From Gammaproteobacteria bacterium (GTDB lineage: Bacteria > Pseudomonadota > Gammaproteobacteria > UBA4575), in the NCBI GenBank assembly GCA_033344735.1, contig JAWPMW010000001.1:186001-250000 (forward strand): 64,000 nucleotides of DNA, read 5' to 3'. Below, piece after piece: positions 16,857 to 27,674 of the stretch; position 1 is the first letter of the stretch; each line of letters starts with the position of its first letter. The notes under the pieces are model-generated. The model was not told the DNA's origin, made no database searches, and saw only the letters and a list, made by a program, of their open reading frames with translations. Made by a program: the position numbers and the translations under genes.

Positions 16857-18404
16857 ATGGGCAGCAACGAAAAATTAATTATTTTTGATACGACCTTGCG
16901 GGATGGTGAGCAAAGTCCTGGTGCATCAATGACTCAGGATGAGAAGTTACATATTGCAAAGTCACTAGAACGAATGAAGGTTGATATCATTGAGGCAGGG
17001 TTCCCAATTGCCAGCCCAGGTGATTTTGAATCCGTTAAAGCTGTTGCAGCAGCAGTTACAGGTAGTACTGTGTGTGGTTTAGCGCGAGCTCTGGATGCCG
17101 ATATTGATCGAGCGGGCGAAGCATTAAAACCAGCAAGTTCTAGTCGTATTCATACTTTCATAGCAACATCTCCAATTCATATGGAACGAAAGCTTCGTAT
17201 GAAGCCTGATGAAGTTGTAGCGCAAGCGATAGCAGCGGTTAAGCGTGCAGGTAAGTATACTAATGACATTGAGTTTTCTCCTGAAGATGCTGGCCGTTCA
17301 GAATTGGATTTCTTGTGCCGTATTATTGAAAAAGTCATTGATGCTGGAGCAAGAACAATAAATATTCCGGACACTGTAGGTTATAACATCCCTCATCAGT
17401 TTGGTGAGTTAGTTGGGAACTTAATCAATAAAATTCCTAATTCAGATAAAGCCGTGTTTTCAGTGCATTGTCATAATGATTTAGGCTTAGCAGTTTCAAA
17501 TTCACTTTCTGCGGTATTGAATGGTGCTCGCCAAGTGGAATGCACGATTAACGGATTAGGTGAACGTGCAGGAAATGCTTCTTTAGAAGAAATAGTCATG
17601 ACAGTGCGTACCCGTCAAGATGTCTTCCCATGTGATACTAGTTTGGATACAACTCAGATTGTTTCTACCTCTCGTTTGGTTTCTACAGTCACAGGTTTCC
17701 CTGTGCAACCTAATAAAGCAATTGTAGGAGCAAATGCGTTTGCACACGAATCGGGAATTCATCAGGATGGTGTGCTAAAAGCGCGTGAAACTTATGAAAT
17801 TATGCGTGCCGAAGATGTCGGTTGGACAGAGAATCGTATGGTATTGGGTAAACATTCTGGGCGTAATGCATTTCGTTCTCGTTTGAAAGAATTGGGAATG
17901 GATTTTGAATCAGATGAAGATTTAAATCGAGCCTTTACTGCATTTAAAGAACTTGCTGATAAAAAGCATGAGATCTTTGATGAAGATTTGTTTGCTTTGG
18001 TGGCAGATGATGACACTCATTTAGAAGAGAAGTTTAAATTAGTAACTTTGCGTGTATGTTCAGATACAAACAAGGTGCCTGATGCCGATCTTACATTATT
18101 AATTGATGGTGAAGAGAAATCGTCAAATGCAGGTGGAGGTGGGCCAGTCGACGCTGCTTTTAAAGCTATAGAAATACTTGCAAAAAGTAATACAAAATTA
18201 CAGCTTTATTCGGTAAGTAGTATTACAAGAGGCACAGATGCTCAAGGCGAGGTAACAGTGCGTCTTGATAAAGATGGCAGAATAGTGAATGGCCATGGTG
18301 CAGATACGGACATAGTAATTGCTTCAGTTAAAGCGTATTTAAATGCATTAAATAAAATCCATTTCACAATCGAGCGAGAACACCCACAGCATAGCCAAGT
18401 GTAA
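16857..18404 (+). CDS. leuA: 2-isopropylmalate synthase
   Basis: 515 residues, the standard bacterial LeuA length; first committed step of leucine synthesis (acetyl-CoA plus 2-oxoisovalerate). The N-terminal TIM barrel opens with [16 protein letters not shown] and contains the metal-binding HCHNDLG (about 203-209) and the [10 protein letters not shown] motif; the C-terminal regulatory domain (from about 390) carries the leucine-binding region with [25 protein letters not shown] precedes the ATG. Its stop overlaps the next start by one base (TAATG). Confidence 0.97.
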   Translation: MGSNEKLIIFDTTLRDGEQSPGASMTQDEKLHIAKSLERMKVDIIEAGFPIASPGDFESVKAVAAAVTGSTVCGLARALDADIDRAGEALKPASSSRIHTFIATSPIHMERKLRMKPDEVVAQAIAAVKRAGKYTNDIEFSPEDAGRSELDFLCRIIEKVIDAGARTINIPDTVGYNIPHQFGELVGNLINKIPNSDKAVFSVHCHNDLGLAVSNSLSAVLNGARQVECTINGLGERAGNASLEEIVMTVRTRQDVFPCDTSLDTTQIVSTSRLVSTVTGFPVQPNKAIVGANAFAHESGIHQDGVLKARETYEIMRAEDVGWTENRMVLGKHSGRNAFRSRLKELGMDFESDEDLNRAFTAFKELADKKHEIFDEDLFALVADDDTHLEEKFKLVTLRVCSDTNKVPDADLTLLIDGEEKSSNAGGGGPVDAAFKAIEILAKSNTKLQLYSVSSITRGTDAQGEVTVRLDKDGRIVNGHGADTDIVIASVKAYLNALNKIHFTIEREHPQHSQV

Positions 18405-19180
18405 TGAAAGATCGCATGTCATTAGATGAATCCACGCGTAAAGCTTACCTAAATGCATTGGGGATACAGCAATGGCGCACGCGTGATTCACATTATGATG
18501 ATATTGAAGAGATAACACAGGTAGAGTCTGCATCTAAATCTGTTGTGAAGATTGCTGTAGAAAAGCAAGCAGAACCTGGAGATGTAATTCAGTCTGCAAT
18601 GAAAGTCGATGTAGAAAAAATTTCTAAAATGGACTTGTCGACATTAGAACTGCATGTAAGAGGATGTGATACATGCGACTTGCATAAAACTCGCAAACAA
18701 ACAGTTTTCGGTGTTGGGCATCACAAAGCAGATTGGTTGATTATTGGTGAAGCACCAGGTGCGGATGAGGATAAGCAAGGCGAACCATTTGTGGGGAGAG
18801 CAGGGCAATTGTTAACGCAAATGTTACGTGCTATAGGTCTGGCTAGGGAGGAAGTGTTTATTGCCAATATTCTAAAATGTCGCCCTCCTAATAACCGTGA
18901 TCCTAAATCTGAAGAAGTGAACGCATGTAGTGCTTACTTAAATAGACAAATTGAATTACTGGAGCCAAAAATTATATTGGCATTAGGTAGAATTGCGGCG
19001 CAATCAATACTGCAAAGTAATGTGCCAATAGGTAAAATGCGCGGTAAGCTATATCACTATGAAAAAAATAATATTCCCACAGTAGTAACTTATCATCCAG
19101 CATACTTGTTACGTAGTCCTAAAGAAAAGCGTAAAGTATGGGAAGATTTAAAGTTTGCACGCAAGCAGATTATTACCTAG
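18404..19180 (+). CDS. Uracil-DNA glycosylase, family 4 (4Fe-4S)
   Basis: 258 residues. Catalytic motif A is GEAPGADEDKQGEPFVG (115-131) and motif B is HPAYLLR near the C-terminus. Four cysteines fit the iron-sulfur cluster of family 4 enzymes: Cys88 and Cys91 (GCDTCDLH), Cys in LKCRPPNNRDP, and Cys in VNACSAYL. It removes uracil from DNA for base-excision repair. The N-terminal 75 residues are a poorly conserved extension. Translationally coupled to leuA, and followed after 15 bases by rimI, an arrangement common in gammaproteobacteria. Confidence 0.92.
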   Translation: MKDRMSLDESTRKAYLNALGIQQWRTRDSHYDDIEEITQVESASKSVVKIAVEKQAEPGDVIQSAMKVDVEKISKMDLSTLELHVRGCDTCDLHKTRKQTVFGVGHHKADWLIIGEAPGADEDKQGEPFVGRAGQLLTQMLRAIGLAREEVFIANILKCRPPNNRDPKSEEVNACSAYLNRQIELLEPKIILALGRIAAQSILQSNVPIGKMRGKLYHYEKNNIPTVVTYHPAYLLRSPKEKRKVWEDLKFARKQIIT

Positions 19181-19195
19181 TAAATCAAAGTAGAT

Positions 19196-19660
19196 ATGAG
19201 TGCCGTTCTAGATTCAACTGACCCTATTTATCGTTTTATGGATTTAAATGATTTGTCACATGTAATGGAAATTGAGCGGGTTGCATATCAGTATCCTTGG
19301 AGTTTGGCGATTTTCCAGGACTGTATCAAGGCGGGGTATCATTGTTGGATAGCAGAAATAGAAGGTGAAATTATCGGTTATGCCGTTTTTATTAATGCCG
19401 TACAAGAATGTCATTTGCTGAATTTATGTATTAATCCGACTCTTCAGGGAAGAGGCTTGGGACGTAAATTGTTAGCCAACGTCTTAAGTAACGCTAAAGA
19501 CTATAATGCTACTTGTGTATTTCTGGAAGTGAGACCATCAAATAAATATGCAGTTGATCTATACGAATCTGAAGGGTTTAACGAAGTCGGTATTCGTAAG
19601 AAATATTACCCTTCTGGTAATGGAAGAGAAGATGCTGTGATTTATGCAAAAGAGCTATAA
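19196..19660 (+). CDS. rimI: Ribosomal protein S18 alanine N-acetyltransferase
   Basis: 154-residue GNAT enzyme. Marks are IERVAYQYPWSLAIFQDC near the N-terminus, the acetyl-CoA loop NPTLQGRGLGRKLL (about 80-93) and LEVRPSNKYAVDLYESEGF with the catalytic C-terminal KKYYP. RimI acetylates the N-terminal alanine of S18. It shares the leuA/uracil-glycosylase transcript by spacing. Confidence 0.9.
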   Translation: MSAVLDSTDPIYRFMDLNDLSHVMEIERVAYQYPWSLAIFQDCIKAGYHCWIAEIEGEIIGYAVFINAVQECHLLNLCINPTLQGRGLGRKLLANVLSNAKDYNATCVFLEVRPSNKYAVDLYESEGFNEVGIRKKYYPSGNGREDAVIYAKEL

Positions 19661-19706
19661 AAATTTACAGCGCATTTATATTTTCTGACTTTTACGTAAT
19701 TAATTC

Positions 19707-21296
19707 ATGAGTGATCATTTAGCCCAGACCAAGCGTCGAAGGACGTTTGCAATAATCTCGCACCCTGATGCTGGTAAAACAACCATTACTGAAAAACTAT
19801 TGTTATTTGGTGGTGCTATTCAGCAAGCAGGTACTGTAAAAGGCAGAAAAGCTGCGCGTCATGCAACTTCAGACTGGATGGCGCTTGAACAGCAGCGTGG
19901 AATATCGGTCACCAGTTCGGTGATGCAGTTTATTTATAATGATTGTGTAGTCAACCTGTTAGATACACCAGGACACGAAGATTTTTCTGAAGATACTTAC
20001 CGAACATTAACTGCGGTAGATTCTGCGTTGATGGTGATTGATTGTGCAAAAGGCGTCGAGGGTAGAACCATTAAGCTAATGGAGGTATGCCGTTTACGTG
20101 ATACACCTATTGTTACTTTCATTAATAAGCTTGATCGTGAAGGACGTGAACCAATTGAATTAATTGACGAAGTTGAGTCAGTATTAAAAATCAATTGCGC
20201 TCCCATCACTTGGCCAATTGGTATGGGGAAGTCATTAAAAGGTGTATATCACTTATTGAATAATTCAGTGCATTTATATGGCGCCACTCATGGAGGGAAA
20301 AAATTAGATGGTGAGGTAATAGAAGGGTTAGATAATCCGCGTCTTGATGAAATTTTGGGAGATACTGCAGATGACTTTCGTGAAGAAATTGAATTAGTTG
20401 TAGGTGCAAGCCATGAATATGACCACGAAGAATTTTTGGCCGGTAGGTTAACTCCAGTATTTTTCGGCTCAGCGATTAACAACTTTGGTGTGCAAGAACT
20501 ATTAGATAAGTTTGTCGAAGTTGCGCCCGCACCGCAACCTCGAGAAAGTCTTGATCGTGTGGTTCAGGCAAATGAGGAAGCTTTCTCAGGCTTTGTTTTT
20601 AAAATTCAAGCGAATATGGATCCAAATCACCGTGATCGAATTGCTTTCATGCGAATTTGCTCGGGTAGCTTTGAGAAAGGTATAAAATTGCGACATGTTC
20701 GTTTACAGCGTGAAGTTAAAATTCCTGATGCGTTAACTTTCTTTTCTTCAGAACGTGGTCATGTAGAGCGAGCTTATCCAGGTGATATAATTGGATTGCA
20801 TAATCATGGCACGATTCGTATTGGTGATACTTTCTCGCAAAAAGAAGAACTCGTGTTTACTGGTATTCCAAATTTTGCGCCTGAGTTATTTAGACGTACA
20901 CAATTAAAAGATCCTCTAAAAACAAAAGCATTGCTCAAAGGTTTGATGCAATTGTGTGAAGAAGGTGCAACACAATTATTTCGCCCTCTAGTCGGCAATG
21001 ATCTAATTCTTGGTGCGGTGGGAATATTGCAATTCGATGTAGTTAAGCATCGTTTAAAAGATGAATACAATGTTGATTGCCAATTTGAAGCAGTGAACGT
21101 ACATACTGCTCGTTGGTTGCATTCTGACGACCCACAAGAGCTTGATAAAATTAAAGAAAAGTCTTCATCAGGTGTGGCGCTAGATCATGCGGGAGAGCTA
21201 GTCTATATGGCGTCTTCTCGTGTTAATTTAGAGATGGCGATGGAAAAGTGGTCAAGTATCGAGTTCAGAAATACTCGAGAGCAGGTATATAATTAG
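19707..21296 (+). CDS. prfC: Peptide chain release factor 3 (GTPase)
   Basis: 529 residues, normal RF3 length. G1 loop SHPDAGKTT (18-26), the switch region [15 protein letters not shown]3 [14 protein letters not shown] and G4 NKLDREGR are complete. RF3 recycles RF1/RF2 from the ribosome after termination. Beginning at 21307 a strong hairpin (ATGCCCAC-GACA-GTGGGCAT) follows the stop but has no T-run. Confidence 0.97.
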   Translation: MSDHLAQTKRRRTFAIISHPDAGKTTITEKLLLFGGAIQQAGTVKGRKAARHATSDWMALEQQRGISVTSSVMQFIYNDCVVNLLDTPGHEDFSEDTYRTLTAVDSALMVIDCAKGVEGRTIKLMEVCRLRDTPIVTFINKLDREGREPIELIDEVESVLKINCAPITWPIGMGKSLKGVYHLLNNSVHLYGATHGGKKLDGEVIEGLDNPRLDEILGDTADDFREEIELVVGASHEYDHEEFLAGRLTPVFFGSAINNFGVQELLDKFVEVAPAPQPRESLDRVVQANEEAFSGFVFKIQANMDPNHRDRIAFMRICSGSFEKGIKLRHVRLQREVKIPDALTFFSSERGHVERAYPGDIIGLHNHGTIRIGDTFSQKEELVFTGIPNFAPELFRRTQLKDPLKTKALLKGLMQLCEEGATQLFRPLVGNDLILGAVGILQFDVVKHRLKDEYNVDCQFEAVNVHTARWLHSDDPQELDKIKEKSSSGVALDHAGELVYMASSRVNLEMAMEKWSSIEFRNTREQVYN

Positions 21297-21306
21297 TCAA
21301 GACGTC

Positions 21307-21326
21307 ATGCCCACGACAGTGGGCAT
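21307..21326. terminator. Hairpin between convergent prfC and mscL
   Basis: Perfect 8-bp stem ATGCCCAC/GTGGGCAT with loop GACA, eleven bases after the prfC stop. It sits between convergent genes but lacks a T-tract on either side, so it may be a mRNA-end stabiliser or a Rho-linked terminator and not a classical intrinsic one. Confidence 0.45.
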
Positions 21327-21418
21327 CCATCTAATGGCTTGCTGAACTCGTTAGTGCAGTTCCTTGCTAGATTGTTGCAGGATTTCCATTTTAATGAAAA
21401 TGACGATGAGATTAAAAA

Positions 21419-21817
21419 TTATTTTTTCAATAGATCTCTAATTTCTGTAAGAAGCTTTTCTTCAGCACTAGGCTCTGGCGGTGTTTCTGGTGCTTCCTCT
21501 TCTTTCTTCTTCAGGCTATTCATAAATTTAATTGCCATGAAAATAGCGAAAGCAATAATTACGAAATCAAATACTGTTTGAAGGAATGCTCCATATTTAA
21601 TGGTAACAGCTTCAACACCTTCACTGGCCTCTTGAATTGTCACAGCCAAATTAGTGAAGTCAACTCCGCCTACCATGACTCCGATTGGAGGCATGATTAC
21701 ATCAGAAACAAAAGATGAAACAATCTTTCCAAACGCAGCTCCTATAATGATACCGACCGCCATGTCGACAACATTGCCGCGCATAGCAAAATCTTTAAAC
21801 TCTGACATCATACCCAT
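21419..21817 (-). CDS. mscL: Large-conductance mechanosensitive channel
   Basis: 132 residues. N-terminal [20 protein letters not shown] is the near-invariant MscL amphipathic helix and TM1 start ([17 protein letters not shown]), with TM2 at about 75-100 and the C-terminal cytoplasmic helix [10 protein letters not shown]. It opens under membrane tension to release solutes on hypo-osmotic shock, which suits an organism that may accumulate glucosylglycerate. AGGAGTAGAGAACT precedes the start. Confidence 0.97.
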   Translation of the reverse strand: MGMMSEFKDFAMRGNVVDMAVGIIIGAAFGKIVSSFVSDVIMPPIGVMVGGVDFTNLAVTIQEASEGVEAVTIKYGAFLQTVFDFVIIAFAIFMAIKFMNSLKKKEEEAPETPPEPSAEEKLLTEIRDLLKK

Positions 21818-22023
21818 AGTTCTCTACTCCTAGTTTTGAATTATTATTATTTTTTTGAACTCACCAATTCACTGTTTTTACTCAGGGAAATTTGATCACA
21901 GCCGGTATGTTAATTAGATATAATGATTATGTATATAGTGTATTTTACTTAGATGATATGGACATTACCTATACTTTTTGTAGGTGATTATAAATTGGAT
22001 TTTAAATGAACAGTAGGTCAATT

Positions 22024-22233
22024 ATGAGCGAATTAACCCCCTCAACCTGGCAAGTATTTAAAAGTGTTTTAGCAAGTTTTTTTGGTGTTCAGAAAGAAGA
22101 GACACGCCAGAGAGACTTCACCTACGGAAAACCAGGTCAGTTTATAGTTATCGGCTTGATCATTACGGCGTTATTTATTGCAGCGGTATTTGTTGCAGTA
22201 AAAGTTGCTTTGCATTTAACGCTAACCGGCTAA
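22024..22233 (+). CDS. DUF2970 family small membrane protein
   Basis: 69 residues from the ATG at 22024, which has AGG six bases upstream; an ATG at 22006 would add six residues without a ribosome site. The segment FKSVLASFFGVQ at the N-terminus and the single C-terminal helix (PGQFIVIGLIITALFIAAVF) define DUF2970. Function unknown. Convergent with the nuclease gene. Confidence 0.75.
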   Translation: MSELTPSTWQVFKSVLASFFGVQKEETRQRDFTYGKPGQFIVIGLIITALFIAAVFVAVKVALHLTLTG

Positions 22234-22236
22234 GTG

Positions 22237-25116
22237 TTAATTAGCCCAGTGTGATTTTCTACACAAGCCTTGGTAGTCGCAGACACGGCAGACTTTATTA
22301 TCCCCGTTAGCGGGTAAAGGCGCTTGATTTCTTAATCGTTTAATTAGGCTTTCTATTCTTGGTAAATGCTCAGACTTTAATTCTTCAAGTTCATCATCAC
22401 TGACCAATGCACTTGGCTTGACTTCACCTTGAGTGCCTAAGGTTATATATTCAGCTTGAGTGATTTTCTTATCAAGTAACGCATAAAATGGTAACTGCAC
22501 TGTTTCGCCATTGAGGACATTCTTCTTTGAGGGTTTGCTACTACCAGTCTTGTAGTCAATGACTGCATAATTATTTGTGTCGGAGTCAATGCGGTCCACA
22601 TGTCCATGTAAAATCACATCATTATCTAATTTCACTTCTAGTGATGCTTCTCCGCGCAATGTTTTCCATTGTTGTCCTCGTTCAATTGCCCAATCAATAT
22701 AGAAAGGGACATTGGACAGCCATCTTTGTAACCAGCCTTCTTTTACTGTAGTGGGGAATGGAGCACGCATAAATAATTCGCTGCTTATTGAGGATAATTG
22801 AGTAATTAAATTTGAGCGATTATCGTTATTGAAGGTTATACCAGTTTTATGTTTTTCACCAAAATGAAATTCATGCAAACTTTGATGGACGAGTTGGCCA
22901 AAGTTAGAGGCTTCAAATTCATCTGTACTTTCTTGCTTGCTTAAAGCTAAAACATACTTTGCAAAGTATTGGTATGGGCAGTCAATAAGTGATTGATATT
23001 GAGTGGCAGATATCTTGCTGGGAACTAAAGGGCTTGTAGCAAATGGTGCAGGTACTAGGGCTCCTAAATTAGTAAATTGGTTAGTATCGCGCTTAGACTT
23101 TTGGCGTAACTGAAGGAGCTGATCAAGCTGAGTGTTCCTTAATGACGATGAATAAGCTTGTTTGCTAAATAATTCAATTAATTTAACCCAGGAACATATT
23201 TCTTGAGGTTCACCGTGATTTTCTGTTTCAGCGCTTAATAACAAATGTTCACATTGTTGGAGTAATTGTCTAAAGCGAACGAAATTAATCGAAGTTGTTT
23301 CATGTGTAGTTGGTAAATGTAGTTCGTGACGTACTTTTTCATTAAAAAAAGTGCGCTTAGTATTGGCGCTGATTAAACGTGTTTCTTCAACACCGGCGAT
23401 AACTGCCGCTTTAAAATTGAAATCATCAATATGTTCAAAACCACATAATGTGATGCGGCTATCAGTATCTTCGGGAATGAAATAATTGTGTTCGAATAAA
23501 TCGCGTAGCCACTGACGCCACTCTTTCCAGTTAATTTTTATGCTATTGTTTCTGGCGCTGTTAATATTAGTTTCTAAAGTATCTAGCAATTGTAAGCCCG
23601 CAGCATCATTATGTAGGCAATCTTTAATGCCCATCACGTCTAGCGCAGTCAATAAGCTGATAGAGAGATTGTATAATTCATATTCACCTAGGTTTTTGTA
23701 ACCGAATAATTCATCACTTGCTTGTTTGGCTAATTCGCAGATTTTAGTGATGTCGGTACTGTCATCTTGCGTAGATTCAGAATGTATTGTGATTAATGAA
23801 ATAAATGTATCTATATTGTCTTTAGGTGTATTGCGATGCTTCCTTAATAGTTTTCTTGTTTGAAAGACTTGATGTTGGTAATGCTCATTTTCATTGTAGT
23901 TGAATGGTAAGAAAGGAGAGCTAAGTAAATCTAGCAACGAATCTTTTTTGAAGTTATGCTCAACTGCATCAAGGAAAATCTCAATCGACGTAGCGGCGCT
24001 AGTAGTGGATAGAGTCCAGCCGCCTAAGTCAGTGGGTTTAATGCCTTCTTCTTCTAGCACTGCACGGATGCGGCGAGCAAGTAAGCGGTCACCAGCGATT
24101 ATACCTATTGGCCTGATGTCTTCTAGTAACCACATCTTTACTTGCAAACATACTGCATTCACATGGCGTTCAATTGAATTGCAGCTATATACACTTAGCC
24201 AATTTTTAAATATATTCTCATGATATATGTGTTTGAAGTTTTGTATACGTTTATAAGTGTGACTATTTTTATTATAAACAATATCTAATGCTTGTTCGCG
24301 TTGATCGCTTGCATTGGCATTGTTGCTCGTTTCACTGATTAAATGAAGATGAGGATGGTGGTGTGTGCCAAATTGATTGGCAGAAACTTTGGCTGAATAC
24401 AGCGCTAAACGATGCTGCTTATTTATGTGATGAAAAAATAAAACTTCTGCTGCTGCAAAGCGATGTTTGCCTACCATATAAAAATATTCATTGTTATTAG
24501 CGCTAGCATAGTTGATCAATGTTTCGCAGTAATGTGTGACAGGATCTGTCCACTGGCGTGCCTGTATTTGCTCTTGGTAGGCTTGCCATAAACGATAAAC
24601 AATTTCACTTTCTCTAGAGATGTTTTCAATGTTAGCAACAGGAAACTGATAACTTTTTAATAATGCTTCACGTAAAGAGGTTTCGCCATCACTTAAAGGA
24701 ATTTGTGCAAGCGTACATTCATTGAAAAGGCTGACTAATTCTTTTGCCAGTGGCCAGGCATTATTAGTTTGAAATAGGCCCGGGCTATGGCGAATGGCTT
24801 CAACTAATAACAGTTCTTTATTAGTCTCACTAATCAGCGGCTTATCAGGTGGGTTTTGTTGGGTCGCCCAATCCTGCAGGGTAATAATGGTAGGTAATAA
24901 CAGACTGTTTATATTAGCCGCTTTTGCTGCTGCCAATAATTTCAGTCTCATGGTATGAATCACGCTACGCGAATCACACCAAATAGTGTATTGGCTTAAA
25001 TCAGAAGGGTTGGGTTTTTCTAAAGTGATTAAATCCCTGGCTAGTGCATCTAATGGATTAGTTGCATAGTCTACAAAAACAAAGGGTAGCGCAGAATTAT
25101 CGTCACTAACGCTCAC
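22237..25116 (-). CDS. AddB-like DNA repair protein with PD-(D/E)XK nuclease domain
   Basis: 959 residues of the family of probable DNA repair proteins related to AddB/RecB. The N-terminal two thirds is a degenerate helicase-like region. The C-terminal nuclease has VIDYKTGSSKPSKK at about 852 (Asp and Lys of the motif) and a four-Cys iron-sulfur staple: one Cys in SLIDCPYQYFAKYV (about 712) and three in CRVCDYQGLC near the end, exactly as in AddB. Starts at GTG 25116, nine bases after fdxA. An AddA-like partner is not in the window. Confidence 0.8.
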   Translation of the reverse strand: MSVSDDNSALPFVFVDYATNPLDALARDLITLEKPNPSDLSQYTIWCDSRSVIHTMRLKLLAAAKAANINSLLLPTIITLQDWATQQNPPDKPLISETNKELLLVEAIRHSPGLFQTNNAWPLAKELVSLFNECTLAQIPLSDGETSLREALLKSYQFPVANIENISRESEIVYRLWQAYQEQIQARQWTDPVTHYCETLINYASANNNEYFYMVGKHRFAAAEVLFFHHINKQHRLALYSAKVSANQFGTHHHPHLHLISETSNNANASDQREQALDIVYNKNSHTYKRIQNFKHIYHENIFKNWLSVYSCNSIERHVNAVCLQVKMWLLEDIRPIGIIAGDRLLARRIRAVLEEEGIKPTDLGGWTLSTTSAATSIEIFLDAVEHNFKKDSLLDLLSSPFLPFNYNENEHYQHQVFQTRKLLRKHRNTPKDNIDTFISLITIHSESTQDDSTDITKICELAKQASDELFGYKNLGEYELYNLSISLLTALDVMGIKDCLHNDAAGLQLLDTLETNINSARNNSIKINWKEWRQWLRDLFEHNYFIPEDTDSRITLCGFEHIDDFNFKAAVIAGVEETRLISANTKRTFFNEKVRHELHLPTTHETTSINFVRFRQLLQQCEHLLLSAETENHGEPQEICSWVKLIELFSKQAYSSSLRNTQLDQLLQLRQKSKRDTNQFTNLGALVPAPFATSPLVPSKISATQYQSLIDCPYQYFAKYVLALSKQESTDEFEASNFGQLVHQSLHEFHFGEKHKTGITFNNDNRSNLITQLSSISSELFMRAPFPTTVKEGWLQRWLSNVPFYIDWAIERGQQWKTLRGEASLEVKLDNDVILHGHVDRIDSDTNNYAVIDYKTGSSKPSKKNVLNGETVQLPFYALLDKKITQAEYITLGTQGEVKPSALVSDDELEELKSEHLPRIESLIKRLRNQAPLPANGDNKVCRVCDYQGLCRKSHWAN

Positions 25117-25125
25117 AATGTTGAG

Positions 25126-25449
25126 CTATCGATCAAGGTACTGCCGTTTTTCTTTGACATCTTCCCATTCGCCGGCATCCTCTGGCGGGTCTTTGCGTAT
25201 GGTGAGTACTGGCCACTGAGCAGATAATTCTTCATTGATTTCTAAGAAGTCTTTTTGATCCTCAGGTAAATCATCCTCAGAGAGGATCGCATCTACCGGG
25301 CACTCTGGCTCACACATGGCACAGTCAATACATTCTTCAGGGTCAATCACCAAGAAATTAGGGCCTTCGTGGAAGCAATCTACTGGACAGACTTCAACAC
25401 AGTCTGTGTATTTACATTTTATGCAAGATTCTGTTACTACAAATGTCAT
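25126..25449 (-). CDS. fdxA: 7Fe ferredoxin FdxA
   Basis: 107 residues. The first cluster motif is [18 protein letters not shown] and the second [16 protein letters not shown], giving one 3Fe-4S and one 4Fe-4S centre as in Azotobacter/Pseudomonas FdxA, with the typical acidic C-terminal tail ([13 protein letters not shown]). Soluble electron carrier. In pseudomonads fdxA lies close to mutS; here it instead leads the nuclease gene, nine bases apart. Confidence 0.95.
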   Translation of the reverse strand: MTFVVTESCIKCKYTDCVEVCPVDCFHEGPNFLVIDPEECIDCAMCEPECPVDAILSEDDLPEDQKDFLEINEELSAQWPVLTIRKDPPEDAGEWEDVKEKRQYLDR

Positions 25450-25607
25450 TTTGGCTCCGTATAGTCCATTAAAACCGTAGTTACGTGTAAATTGCTAGCG
25501 AATTCAACGTGTCGCCAACCTATATTGGTTACACTTAGCAAGCCAGATCACGCTCATACATCAACTGGTCGACAATTATATATAAATATCGGATTCGGGA
25601 GGAAATT

Positions 25608-26522
25608 TTGACAACTGTTTTGGTAACCGGTGGGGCAGGTTTTATCGGCTCACATACAGTAGACCTGCTTTTGGCACAAAATTTCTCAGTACGTGTGCTG
25701 GATAACTTCTCCAATGGGTCAAGAAATAACCTGCCTGAACATCATCCGCAGTTAGAAATTATTGAGGGAGATATTACTAATTCTTCAGATGTGAATGAGG
25801 CCATGCAAGGTGCGGATAAGTGTGTCCATCTTGCTGCTCAAGTTTCGGTAGTTAGCTCTGTGGAAGATGCAAGTTTTTCAGCTCAGCAGAATATCCTCGG
25901 TTTCGTCAATATTATTGAAGCAATCCGAAAAAATCACGTATCACGCCTGGTTTATGCCTCTTCCGCAGCCGCATATGGTAATCCAGTTGAATTACCTTTA
26001 CGTGAAGATTCGTTGTTAGTGCCAGAGTCACCCTATGGTTTAGAAAAGAAAGTCAACGAGCAGTATGCTGAATTATTTTTGAATCTGCATAACATGTCGG
26101 CTTGTGGTATGCGTTACTTTAATGTCTATGGTCCACGACAAGATCCAAAATCACCATACGCAGGCGTGATTGCGCTATTCGTAGAGCGTATTAAAAACAA
26201 ACAAGCACTCACTATCTTTGGTGATGGGCTGCAAACACGTGACTTTGTATTTGTGCATGATGTTGCAAGTATCAACGTTGCCGCATTAAAAAGTGACTTC
26301 AATGGTGCATGTAATGTTGGTACTGGTAAAACAGTCACGCTACTTCAATTAATAGAGGTGCTCGAAGAATTGTGTGGTTGGCAAGTTGAAAAGAATTTCG
26401 GAGACCCTAGAGAAGGCGATATCGTTCATTCTTCTGCTATTGTCGAGCGTATGAATAATTATTTAGGTTTTACCGCACAAGTGAATTTGCATATGGGGCT
26501 GCAGTCGCTTTTAGATGAATAG
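25608..26522 (+). CDS. NAD-dependent nucleotide-sugar epimerase/dehydratase
   Basis: 304-residue extended short-chain dehydrogenase. TTG start with GGGAGGAAATT upstream. VTGGAGFIGSHTVD (5-18) binds NAD; catalytic Ser in YASSAAAYG and Tyr-x-x-x-Lys in SPYGLEKK (about 146-153); RYFNVYGPRQDP is the substrate-site block shared with UDP-glucose 4-epimerases and UDP-glucuronate enzymes. It should make a nucleotide sugar for surface glycans. The exact reaction cannot be assigned. Probably monocistronic. Confidence 0.82.
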   Translation: MTTVLVTGGAGFIGSHTVDLLLAQNFSVRVLDNFSNGSRNNLPEHHPQLEIIEGDITNSSDVNEAMQGADKCVHLAAQVSVVSSVEDASFSAQQNILGFVNIIEAIRKNHVSRLVYASSAAAYGNPVELPLREDSLLVPESPYGLEKKVNEQYAELFLNLHNMSACGMRYFNVYGPRQDPKSPYAGVIALFVERIKNKQALTIFGDGLQTRDFVFVHDVASINVAALKSDFNGACNVGTGKTVTLLQLIEVLEELCGWQVEKNFGDPREGDIVHSSAIVERMNNYLGFTAQVNLHMGLQSLLDE

Positions 26523-26781
26523 TAATTGCAAGAATCTAGTAAACATATAAGGATGTGTGCAATTTTTACTCTTTAACTTGCAAGGTAAATAATTTTACTG
26601 GTGCAATGCTAAATTCAATATAAAATAAGTTAACGAAATAGTTAAATCATTATAATGAAGGTTGAAAGGTGAGTCGCCGTATTTATCGTATGGAAATTCT
26701 CTAGATCATTTAATGACGAGCTAAGAGCAGTTGAGCGACTCTTTAGTTAATAAATATAAAATTAAATAGGTTGATTTAATA

Positions 26782-27630
26782 ATGGAAACAAAAAAGCTGG
26801 TCGGATCAATAAAATCAATTTGGCAATACCCTGTTAAATCTATGAATGGTGTTAAATTAGACAAGGCCGACTTCAGCACTGGCGGAATTCTTGGTGATCG
26901 TGCTTATGCTTTACTTGATCAGTCGAATAATAAAGTTGCGAGTGCTAAATTTCCAAAAAAGTGGAGTAAATTACTTGAATTAAGTGCGACCTTTGTAACG
27001 CAACCCAATCAAAGTGCTCACCACGCACCTGTCCGTATCACGTCTACAAATGGGCTTGATATATTAAGCACTGATGATAATGCGGATAAGTTGCTCTCTG
27101 ATTATGTTGGTCGACCAGTTAAATTAACCTCATCACGCCCAAAATCAGTAAGTTTAGAGCGCCTTGATCCGCTCGAGTCTAATGAGACTATATTGGACAT
27201 TGGCGACCTAATGTTGAAGAATAAATTTTCCGATTATGCTGATTTGCATTTACTAACTACAGCCAGTCTTAAGCAATTATCAAGTATTTCAGCAGATATT
27301 AATTTTGATGAACGAAGATTTCGTCCAAATATAGTTATTGAGACTGATTCAAGTATTACAGGGTTCGCAGAAAATGAATGGGTTGGGAAAACTATAGTTA
27401 TTGGCGAAAGTGTTCGTTTAAATATTACAGATCCAACTCCTCGGTGTTCAATACCAACATTGAGTAATGGTGTGTTTCCAAAAGACCCTGAAGTTCTAAA
27501 AACAATAGTCGATCACAATATGCTTGAAGTCCCCTTGCTTGATAACAATGTACTGCCTTGCACTGGCATCTATGGATTTTTAACCGATAGTGGAGTTGTT
27601 TCTATCAATGATAGCGTCTGGATTGAGTAA
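26782..27630 (+). CDS. MOSC domain protein (YcbX-like)
   Basis: 282 residues: an N-terminal beta-barrel (SIWQYPVKSMNGVKLDKADF, then GILGDRAYALLD) followed by the MOSC domain, in which RRFRPNIVIETD and DPTPRCSIPT carry the conserved Arg/Asn and the molybdenum-sulfur-linked Cys. Relatives use Mo cofactor to reduce N-hydroxylated bases (YcbX, mARC) or carry sulfur. AATAGGTTGATTTAATA precedes the ATG. It stands alone. Confidence 0.8.
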   Translation: METKKLVGSIKSIWQYPVKSMNGVKLDKADFSTGGILGDRAYALLDQSNNKVASAKFPKKWSKLLELSATFVTQPNQSAHHAPVRITSTNGLDILSTDDNADKLLSDYVGRPVKLTSSRPKSVSLERLDPLESNETILDIGDLMLKNKFSDYADLHLLTTASLKQLSSISADINFDERRFRPNIVIETDSSITGFAENEWVGKTIVIGESVRLNITDPTPRCSIPTLSNGVFPKDPEVLKTIVDHNMLEVPLLDNNVLPCTGIYGFLTDSGVVSINDSVWIE

Positions 27631-27674
27631 TTCCTGAATGTTTTCTTTTAAGCGAATAGCAGTCATTTTCTAAT

